Assembly: GCA_002316215.1 (NCBI GenBank)
Contig: DCDB01000163.1
Location: 1 to 11,236, forward strand
DNA from: Lachnospiraceae bacterium UBA1066
Lineage (GTDB): Bacteria; Bacillota; Clostridia; Lachnospirales; Lachnospiraceae
Length of the DNA stretch: 11,236 bases
Direction: 5' to 3'
Shown: positions 1 to 6,150 of the stretch, in pieces
Layout: each line of letters starts with the position of its first letter
How positions within the stretch are numbered: position 1 is the stretch's first letter
Position numbers and translations under genes: made by a program
Notes under the pieces: generated by a model
What the model saw: only the letters and a program-made list of their open reading frames with translations
Told to the model about the DNA's origin: nothing
Database searches by the model: none

Positions 1-91
1 TCCGGCAGCACGTAATTCTGGAGGCGCCGCGATGCACCCCCTGAACAGTAACATCATACGCGTCAAAAGCCGTCGTCAAAAAGCTGGGATC

Positions 92-109
92 TTTCCTGCT
101 TGCAGGAAA
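92..109. promoter_or_regulatory. 18-bp palindrome upstream of the AraC-family gene
   Basis: TTTCCTGC and GCAGGAAA form a perfect 8-bp inverted repeat around a TT centre, about 70 bp upstream of the regulator start. Neither strand has a T-run after it, so it does not look like a terminator. A symmetric protein-binding site, perhaps for autoregulation, is possible but is inference. No convincing -35/-10 pair is visible in 1-178. Confidence 0.25.
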
Positions 110-178
110 AGAAGAAGCAGGTTATGATGGAAAAAGGATGAAAAAGATCGGAACGGCGGATGCCGGTAAGGAGAGAAT

Positions 179-1321
179 ATGGCCTGGTACGCAGCCTACG
201 GGGAAATCCAGAAACAACTGACGGGATATTATAAACGGACCGGAAACAGGATGCAGTTTCCGGAAATTATTGATTATATGTATAATAAGGGTCTCCTTCT
301 TGAAGAGCGCCCTAATACAAGAAGGGAGCTTTCCCTGTTCGGGGACATGTCCGATGAAGAATTCGACAATCGCCTCGACCGGGTTCTCATTGAAGTGACC
401 CCCAGAATGGCTGTCAATAAAGAAGTCCTGGAGGATGAAATCATTCCCCTGCGGCGGGATGTCTTCGTCATCCGCCACCCCCGCGATACGCGGCCTTACG
501 AACATGCACACAATTATGTGGAAATGAACTTCATCGTCCGGGGAGAAGCGGAATTTTTCTTTAACGGAGAATCCCGTACGATGACGGAAGGTGAATTCTG
601 CATCATCGCCCCCGGCAGCCGGCATGACCTTTTAATCAGCGGAACCTCTCTGGGATTCTGCATCATGATCCGCAAAAGCACCTTTGATACCACCTTTTTT
701 TCACTGCTCACCGGTGCGAATCTCCTGTCTGACTTCTTCCGGCAGATCATCCAAAACGGAGGCGGTGACAATTTTCTTTTATTTCATCTTAAAAATCCCG
801 ACTGGGCAAAAACAGCCGTACGCTGCGCTCTTGCGGAATGTTATGCAAAAGACGACTACAGCAATGCCTGCACCATCAGCTGGATTAACCTGCTTTTTGC
901 AGAGCTTCTCCGGAACTACAGCAATACCGTCACCTTTTATGATTATACGATGGGATCGGATTTTGCCCTGGTACTTCAGTATATCCAGCACAACTACAAG
1001 ACTATTACTCTTTCTTCTCTTGCGGATTTCTTCCACTACTCGGAGCCGCATCTGTGTACCCTGATCCGTCAGAAGACCGGACAGAATTTTACGGATCTGA
1101 TAAAAAAAATCCGCCTTCAGAAGGCGGTGGAGTATCTGGCCGGAACCAATATGAAGATTGCGGAAATAGCGGATCTGGTAGGCTATAACTCAGCGGACCA
1201 TTTTTCGCGGATCTTCCGCAGCGAATATCATGTTTCTCCGGCGGCCTATCGGAAGACCGCCGGAAAAGCAGAAGAATCATTTATTCCTTTCCAGATGGAA
1301 GAGGGTTCGGAACAGAAGTAA
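179..1321 (+). CDS. AraC/XylS-family transcriptional regulator with N-terminal cupin sensor
   Basis: A 380-residue DNA-binding regulator. After a helical N-terminal stretch of about 90 residues comes a cupin-like effector domain (about 95-165) with an EHAH motif (H109, H111) and the Y-V-E-M-N-F-I / RGEAEFFFNG strands typical of AraC ligand-binding barrels. The C-terminus (about 262-360) is the double helix-turn-helix: first HTH near 277-301, second in MKIAEIADLVGYNSADHFSR, ending with the family-typical F-R-x-x-Y-x-V-S-P-A-A-Y-R-K. The start is firm: AAGGAG at 168-173 lies 5 nt before ATG, and an in-frame TAA at 167-169 excludes a longer product. It is convergent with the sugar symporter, and one-component AraC regulators of this build commonly activate adjacent carbohydrate genes. 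That it controls the symporter, GH2 and GH78 genes is inferred from position only; the inducer is unknown. Confidence 0.93.
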   Translation: MAWYAAYGEIQKQLTGYYKRTGNRMQFPEIIDYMYNKGLLLEERPNTRRELSLFGDMSDEEFDNRLDRVLIEVTPRMAVNKEVLEDEIIPLRRDVFVIRHPRDTRPYEHAHNYVEMNFIVRGEAEFFFNGESRTMTEGEFCIIAPGSRHDLLISGTSLGFCIMIRKSTFDTTFFSLLTGANLLSDFFRQIIQNGGGDNFLLFHLKNPDWAKTAVRCALAECYAKDDYSNACTISWINLLFAELLRNYSNTVTFYDYTMGSDFALVLQYIQHNYKTITLSSLADFFHYSEPHLCTLIRQKTGQNFTDLIKKIRLQKAVEYLAGTNMKIAEIADLVGYNSADHFSRIFRSEYHVSPAAYRKTAGKAEESFIPFQMEEGSEQK

Positions 1322-1371
1322 TATAAAAGCGCTGGCTTCAAAAGGTACTTTGGACATCCGCAGTATAGCCT

Positions 1372-2787
1372 TTATTCTTCGCCATTTCCCATCTTGGCTT
1401 TCATAGCTTCAATTTCGCCGTAATACCTGGAAACAGGATTGAACTTGCAGCAGAGGATCAGGATGATGCCTGTGATGCACGGGAATCCGAATTTCAGGAA
1501 ATTCAGCATGAACATCGTAGCGCCGTTCTGCTGTCCGACAGCATTCGGGATGTAGCCGACGATTCCCAGCATGAAGAGGATACCGGAAGCAACAACTGTA
1601 TTGCCGCACTTCTGGGCAAAACCTTTAACGGAGGAAATGACACCGTTTGCGGAAACACCGTCTTTAAGCTGCATGAAATCGATAAAGTCATTCACCAGAA
1701 CATTGACCAGGGCGTTCTGCATGCAGGAAGTGCAGGAAGCAATAAATGTCAGGACGCAAAGCAGGACAAAGTTGGTGCTTCCAAGGAAAAACGCTGCGAC
1801 ATAGAAAACCATGCTGATAACCTGGGAAACAATAATCGCTTTCTGCCCGGTCTTGAAGAATTTCAGGAAAATCGGCATAAAGACGACCATCGAAAGAAGC
1901 GCGGCAACTGAGATAACGCCCATGTAGATGGTAATAAGATCCGGACGCGCCAGATAGTACATGCAATAGTAAACCGAAGTCGAGAAGTTCATTCCATATC
2001 CCATAGACGCCATGATCCAGGCGATAATATTCGGCCAGATTTCCTTATGTCTGAAAGCAAGAACCAGATTCTTCTTCGCCTCGCCTTTTTTAACCGGCTC
2101 AAGATATCTTTCTTTTGATGTCGCGAACAGTCCCCAGAAGGATACGCAGGCGAAGACGCCGCAGATAAGCATAAGCGGGATATAGCCGTTCGAAAAACCG
2201 ATGCTGTTGAAAAATGAAGTAATGTTCGTCGTAAAGGTCGATCCGATTGTAAATGCGAAAGCGCAGACGCCGGCACCCATTGTAATAATAGTATTACGGA
2301 TGGTATTATCTTTAACACAGGCCGGCAGAACAGCCATCTGAGGCATGGTATACATTGTGACCGTCATGCCGTATCCGATGTACATGGCCAGAACCCAGAT
2401 GAACTTGCCTGTGCTTCCGAAATTCGGGATAACCCAGATCATGCAGGCAAAGAAGGTCAGAAGAAGCGGCGCCGGAATGAAATACGGACGATAGCGTCCC
2501 CACTTTGATTTGGTTCCGTCCGCAATGACGCCCATCATCGGGTCATTGATGGCATCCCAGAGGGAGGCGATCAGCATGACAAGAGACGCCGTTCCGGCAG
2601 CCAGGCCGATTTTATCCGTCATATAGAGACTGAAGTAGGAGGAAATAACGGCTGCCATAAGCATCGCCCCTCCGTTGACGCTGGTTGCATGAAACCATTT
2701 GAATGCGGTACTTACCTGTTCTTTTCCTGTTGATTTTCCGACTGCGGGTGTTTCTGTCATTTTTCCTACTGCTGCTGTGTCTGCCAT
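1372..2787 (-). CDS. GPH-family (MelB-like) glycoside:cation symporter
   Basis: A 471-residue integral membrane protein of the glycoside-pentoside-hexuronide:cation symporter family (MFS), normal in length for the family, with about 12 hydrophobic segments. The diagnostic signature follows the second membrane segment: WDAINDPMMGVIADGTKSKW, then GRYRPY. D78 and D82 occupy the places of the two cation-coordinating aspartates of MelB. It probably imports a di- or oligosaccharide or glycoside driven by a proton or sodium gradient; GPH substrates cannot be read from sequence. SD AAAGGGG at 2795-2801 lies 7 nt before ATG. Residues 1-18 are an imperfect duplication of nine residues (MADTAAVGK / MTETPAVGK), so a second start at 2760, preceded by AGGAAAA, is possible. 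It is the last gene of the GH78-GH2-transporter series but follows a 571-bp gap with its own candidate promoter. Confidence 0.93.
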   Translation of the reverse strand: MADTAAVGKMTETPAVGKSTGKEQVSTAFKWFHATSVNGGAMLMAAVISSYFSLYMTDKIGLAAGTASLVMLIASLWDAINDPMMGVIADGTKSKWGRYRPYFIPAPLLLTFFACMIWVIPNFGSTGKFIWVLAMYIGYGMTVTMYTMPQMAVLPACVKDNTIRNTIITMGAGVCAFAFTIGSTFTTNITSFFNSIGFSNGYIPLMLICGVFACVSFWGLFATSKERYLEPVKKGEAKKNLVLAFRHKEIWPNIIAWIMASMGYGMNFSTSVYYCMYYLARPDLITIYMGVISVAALLSMVVFMPIFLKFFKTGQKAIIVSQVISMVFYVAAFFLGSTNFVLLCVLTFIASCTSCMQNALVNVLVNDFIDFMQLKDGVSANGVISSVKGFAQKCGNTVVASGILFMLGIVGYIPNAVGQQNGATMFMLNFLKFGFPCITGIILILCCKFNPVSRYYGEIEAMKAKMGNGEE

Positions 2788-2829
2788 TTGTTGGCCCCTT
2801 TCTTCTTAAATATGCCTGATTAATTTTCT

Positions 2830-2844
2830 GCCGGTACTCCCGGC
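2830..2844. other. Small GC-rich hairpin in the symporter leader
   Basis: GCCGG-TACTC-CCGGC is a perfect 5-bp stem with a 5-nt loop, about 45 nt upstream of the symporter start in its mRNA. There is no T-run after it on the minus strand, so it is not a terminator. Any effect on leader folding is speculative. Confidence 0.3.
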
Positions 2845-2876
2845 TGCCGTCCGGCGTGAAATTCCGTTTCCTCTTC

Positions 2877-3023
2877 CAGCCGGCGTCCTGCCTTAAGTTG
2901 CTTTTCTTTTCTTTCAGCCGATGCCTTGCCTTAAGCTGCCGTTCTTTTCTTTCAGCCGATGCCTTGCCTTAAGCTGCCGTTCTTTTCTTTCAGCCGATGC
3001 CTTGCTTCAAGCTGTCGTTCTTT
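2877..3023. repeat. 38-bp tandem repeat, about four copies
   Basis: Direct repeat with a period of exactly 38 bp. Units begin with CAGCCG at 2877, 2915, 2953 and 2991. The second and third units are almost identical; the first is diverged and the fourth is diverged and partial. Each unit contains CCTTAAG (TTCAAG in the last) and a pyrimidine-rich TTCTTTTCTTT stretch on the plus strand, so it is purine-rich in the symporter mRNA. 38 is not a multiple of 3 and stops occur on both strands, so it is not coding. The array ends about 90 nt before the symporter start. Together with the promoter and inverted repeat listed separately it fills most of the 571-bp gap between GH2 and the symporter. Confidence 0.9.
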
Positions 3024-3148
3024 GTTCCCGGTAATGTCCTGTGCTGTCCTTTGATAGTTCCATCTTACCTGCAAATCTCCCGGAAGACCATGTCATTACT
3101 TTCGATAAAACCGACGTTTTTTAACCAGGCAAATTCGTTTCCTGAATT

Positions 3149-3176
3149 ATCTTATGATGTAAACGTCTATCTTCAA
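3149..3176 (-). promoter_or_regulatory. Candidate promoter of the symporter gene, with overlapping cre-like site
   Basis: On the minus strand TTGAAG (3171-3176) and TAAGAT (3149-3154) are separated by 16 nt; each matches the sigma-A consensus at 4 of 6 positions, and an alternative GATAAT lies just downstream. Between them, plus-strand 3158-3171 (TGTAAACGTCTATC) matches 8 of the 11 fixed positions of the CcpA cre consensus TGWAANCGNTNWCA. The predicted leader would be about 350 nt and include the 38-bp repeats. Support is by motif only. Confidence 0.3.
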
Positions 3177-3222
3177 AAAAGTTCCCTGCTTACAGAATAT
3201 CCTTTTTGACAAAAGATGCGCA

Positions 3223-3277
3223 AAAACATTCAAAATCCGCAAATTCATACTGAGAATTAACGGATTCTGAATGTTTT
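3223..3277 (-). terminator. Long imperfect inverted repeat downstream of GH2 (terminator or operator)
   Basis: Arms 3223-3239 and 3261-3277 are complementary at 16 of 17 positions (CGGATTTTGAATGTTTT against CGGATTCTGAATGTTTT), with an inner AATTC/GAATT pair (3242-3246, 3254-3258). It lies about 80 nt after the GH2 stop. On the minus strand the descending arm ends in TTTTT then GC, which fits a weak intrinsic terminator, but the T-run is largely paired within the stem and the stem is AT-rich. An attenuator or protein-binding site upstream of the symporter promoter is an alternative. Confidence 0.4.
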
Positions 3278-3358
3278 GAAGATTCTGGAGATCACCAGGC
3301 GACGAAGCAGCCCGAGGCATCATTATTTTTCATAAAGGCTTATGGCACATATGTCTTC

Positions 3359-5833
3359 TTAAATAATCAGCAGTTTCGTCGTTCTGCCCTCATCGTCACA
3401 GACAGTAACCGATGTTTCTTTATCTTCTTTTCTTATGACGGCTATAGCTCTGCCGTTCCAGGTGAAGCAGGAACCCGAGGGATAGAGATCTTCCGTCTTA
3501 GGATCTGCGGAGCCCATGCCCATAAGGCGCCCGCCTTCTACTTTAATCGTCAGCTTTTTCCGCAGGCTGGTCACCGTCCTGCCTGCCGCATCGGCAAGAT
3601 TAAGCTCCAGATAAATAAGGCCGTCTTCCCGCGCCGTATCTTCCCGGACGATATTGATTCTTTCGTAAGCGCCGGCAGTTTCCAGACTGTAACGGCCGAT
3701 TTCTTTTCCGTCCTTATAATTGACGGAAAGCAGCGTCCCCGGCTCATAAACCGTTTCGAAAATGGTACGGAATCCGGCATCTTTGCCGGCAGTTTTCTTT
3801 CCCAGAGATCTTCCGTTCAGGAAGAGTTCTGTCTCGTCTCCGTCCGCATATACTTCAACGACGGCCTTTTTTCCTTCCGCTCCCGGATAGCTCCAGGAAG
3901 AAACAGCGTCGCTCATGACCCATGGCGTTACAAACAGAGGCTCCCCGTAGCGGAAAGGGTTCTGAACGGCAATGTACGGAATATTGGTCCGTCCGAAAAC
4001 CGCTTCGCGGAAATAAGAGGCCGGTCTCCTGAAACCCGTAAGATCAAAATCACCTGCATAAGCCAGTTTGCAGGGATATCCGGCACCGAATCCGCCTTCA
4101 CCGAAGCGATAAGCCGGAATACCGATACCCGCTTCTCCGATATAATCCCATCCGGTCCAGGTAAAATCGCCGATTACCGTTGACAGGGCAGTTACCTTTT
4201 CCCAATTTTCCGCGATTTTAGGCGGATAAGTTTCGCTGCCTACGATCAGGCGGTCCGGATACTGCCCGTGATCTTTTTCATAACGGGCTGTCATATAATT
4301 GTAACCGACTATATCAAGGGAAGCAGCCGCCATCGCAATCCTGTCTGAAACAGCCTTATGATTAACGATATCATCCATGCGCTGATCCATCATGCTCATG
4401 AAGTCATTGACATTCCCTGAAGCATCTCCGCCCGCCTTAAGATCCTGCATAATTTCACCGATTTTATCTCCGGCAGCAAAAACACCGTTAATGGCTGCCA
4501 GGCTGTAGCGGGTTGCATCCAGTTCTTTAAGCCGTCCCGACATCTTTCTTAAGAAATTGCTTCCCTGCACGGTCCCGATTTCAGGGATTTCATTTCCGAG
4601 AGAATAAAGGATCACGGAAGGATGGTTGTAATCTTTTACGACTGCCGCGGTCAGATCTTTTTCCCACCACTCTTCAAAGTCAAGGGCATGGTCAAAAGAA
4701 GACTTCGGACGGTTCCACATATCGGATAATTCGTCCATGACATACATGCCTGTTTCGTCTGCCGCGCGGAGAAGGACGTCCGCCGCCGGATGATGGCTCA
4801 TCCGGACCGCATTAAAACCGGCTTCCTTCAAAAACTTCATTCTCCGATATTCCGCATCATAATAGCATGCCGCTCCAAGGACGCCTTCGTCATGATGGAT
4901 GCAGGCCCCGCGGAGCTTGACCGTCCGGCCGTTCACCCTGAGGCCGCGGACGGCATCCAGTGCCAGCGTACGGATACCGGTAACGGCAGAATCCGCATCC
5001 AGGCATTCCTTCTGCCCATTAAAGAGCTTTAAGGACACCCCGTAAAGCGCCGGAGAAGCATCCGACCAGAGCATCGGCTGCCTCAGAGTGATTCTCTGGA
5101 CGCAGTGAACGGTTTCGCCGGCAGGAACGACCAGCTGTGAATCACATTCGTGCGCAGGAAGGACATTCCTGCAGACGTTTTCTTTATTGTTTTCATTTTC
5201 ACAGCCTTCAAGGCTGCTGCCTTTATTTTCCGGCTTCCCGGACAGGCTGCTTCTTACGGTAAGACTGACCGGCCGGTTGGTATGGTTCGTGACGTCCGCC
5301 TCAATCCTAAGGACGGCGAGCGCCTCATCCGCATCTTCTGTCGTAACCTTAAGGCTCCCGGGCTCCAGATAAACCGGCCCGGAGGTCAGAAGAAAAACGT
5401 CACGGTAAATGCCGCTCCCCGGATACCAGCGGGAGTTTCTGTCCGTATTGCGGACAAGAACCCGGACACTGTTATTCCCGGCATGAATATAATTTTTGAG
5501 ATCGCAGATAAATGTCCGGTAGCCGCCCGCATCCTTACCGACCAGCTGCTCGTTCAGATAAACCATTGCTTTCTGGTATACCCCGTCGAAGCGAAGACGG
5601 ATTTCCCGGTCCGCGTCTTCCTCAATATAAAGATTTTTTTCATAAATGTAGCAGCCGCCGTCACGGAATCCGGTTGCCGTCCCGCCTCTGCTTTCCGGAT
5701 TAAATCCGTTTGCCATCATGGCATCATGCGGCAGGTCAACTTTGGTGACATCTTCCGGAATGTCCCACACTAGCGCAAAAGCGTTTTTCTCTTCCCAGAA
5801 ATTCCAGTTTCCGTTCCATTTTTTCTCAAACAT
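3359..5833 (-). CDS. Glycoside hydrolase family 2 enzyme, beta-galactosidase-like
   Basis: An 824-residue GH2 retaining exo-glycosidase. Order: galactose-binding-like jelly roll (about 1-150; GIYRDV marks its end), Ig-like domain (about 155-290), TIM barrel (about 295-610), then C-terminal Ig-like domains (about 650-824, with VEVYADGDETELFLNGRSLG) resembling the DUF4982/GH2 C-terminal modules. The acid/base is E415 in LGNEIPE and the nucleophile probably E534 in IVGSETYP, 119 residues later; MSHHP (345-349) is the usual GH2 active-site loop. No signal peptide or anchor is present, so it acts in the cytoplasm. SD GGAGA lies about 7 nt before ATG. Residues 196-235 form a polar, Asn/Glu/Cys-rich insert in the second domain. 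C-terminal architecture favours beta-galactosidase, but beta-glucuronidase or another GH2 activity is not excluded. The GH78 neighbour suggests a substrate that also contains rhamnose. Confidence 0.9.
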   Translation of the reverse strand: MFEKKWNGNWNFWEEKNAFALVWDIPEDVTKVDLPHDAMMANGFNPESRGGTATGFRDGGCYIYEKNLYIEEDADREIRLRFDGVYQKAMVYLNEQLVGKDAGGYRTFICDLKNYIHAGNNSVRVLVRNTDRNSRWYPGSGIYRDVFLLTSGPVYLEPGSLKVTTEDADEALAVLRIEADVTNHTNRPVSLTVRSSLSGKPENKGSSLEGCENENNKENVCRNVLPAHECDSQLVVPAGETVHCVQRITLRQPMLWSDASPALYGVSLKLFNGQKECLDADSAVTGIRTLALDAVRGLRVNGRTVKLRGACIHHDEGVLGAACYYDAEYRRMKFLKEAGFNAVRMSHHPAADVLLRAADETGMYVMDELSDMWNRPKSSFDHALDFEEWWEKDLTAAVVKDYNHPSVILYSLGNEIPEIGTVQGSNFLRKMSGRLKELDATRYSLAAINGVFAAGDKIGEIMQDLKAGGDASGNVNDFMSMMDQRMDDIVNHKAVSDRIAMAAASLDIVGYNYMTARYEKDHGQYPDRLIVGSETYPPKIAENWEKVTALSTVIGDFTWTGWDYIGEAGIGIPAYRFGEGGFGAGYPCKLAYAGDFDLTGFRRPASYFREAVFGRTNIPYIAVQNPFRYGEPLFVTPWVMSDAVSSWSYPGAEGKKAVVEVYADGDETELFLNGRSLGKKTAGKDAGFRTIFETVYEPGTLLSVNYKDGKEIGRYSLETAGAYERINIVREDTAREDGLIYLELNLADAAGRTVTSLRKKLTIKVEGGRLMGMGSADPKTEDLYPSGSCFTWNGRAIAVIRKEDKETSVTVCDDEGRTTKLLII

Positions 5834-5845
5834 TTTCGTCTCTCC

Positions 5846-5865
5846 ATCGTTCTTTATCGTTCTTT
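5846..5865. repeat. Two tandem copies of a 10-bp sequence before the GH2 start
   Basis: ATCGTTCTTT occurs at 5846-5855 and again at 5856-5865, directly upstream of the GH2 ribosome binding site. It resembles the 11-bp units further upstream and may be a degenerate extension of that array. Confidence 0.6.
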
Positions 5866-5883
5866 TATATTATTTTCTATGCA

Positions 5884-6091
5884 GCTTTTATCACCGCTTT
5901 ATCTCTGCTCTGTCACTGCTTTATCTCTGCTCTATCGCGGCTTTATAGCTGCTCTGTCGCGGCTTCGTCTCGTTTTATCATTGCTTTATTACTGCTTTAT
6001 TGCTGCTTCATCGCAGCTTTATTGCTGCTTCATCGCAGTTCTATCACTGCTTTTATTGTTGTCTTATCACCGCTCCGCCGCTGTTTTATCC
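5884..6091. repeat. Degenerate 11-bp tandem array, about 19 units
   Basis: The segment divides cleanly into about 19 consecutive units, nearly all 11 bp (a few 10 or 12, the last truncated), with plus-strand consensus GCTTTATCNCT. Neighbours often alternate between a GCTTTAT and a GCTCTGTC/GCTTCATC type, giving a 22-bp higher-order period; the 22-bp pairs at 5994-6015 and 6016-6037 are identical. In the GH2 mRNA sense the units read AGNGATAAAGC, purine-rich. It fills about two-thirds of the 317-bp gap between GH78 and GH2; the rest (5834-5883, 6092-6150) is AT-rich with no clear -35/-10 pair. The plus-strand reading frame over the array has no ribosome binding site and looks like a by-product of the repeat. 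Confidence 0.9.
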
Positions 6092-6150
6092 TTCTTACAT
6101 TTTATGTTAATGTTCTGCTGCAGGCAGCTAAAGTACAAAATTTCTTCTTT

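Noticed and set aside
1341..1373. Possible bidirectional terminator between the convergent regulator and symporter genes
   Set aside because: AAAGG/CCTTT and TACT/AGTA can pair only with a 3-nt bulge, the stem is weak and it overlaps the symporter stop codon; too little to call.
2877..3023. CRISPR array
   Set aside because: The 38-bp units abut with no variable spacers and no cas genes are present, so it is a plain tandem repeat.
2997..3209. Plus-strand frame of 70 residues between GH2 and the symporter
   Set aside because: It begins inside the 38-bp repeat, crosses the candidate promoter, lacks a Shine-Dalgarno and resembles no known protein.
6005..6037. Tiny upstream frames (Met-Lys-Gln-Gln-stop) repeated in the GH2 leader
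   Set aside because: They arise from the repeat unit, have no ribosome binding sites and are far from the GH2 start.
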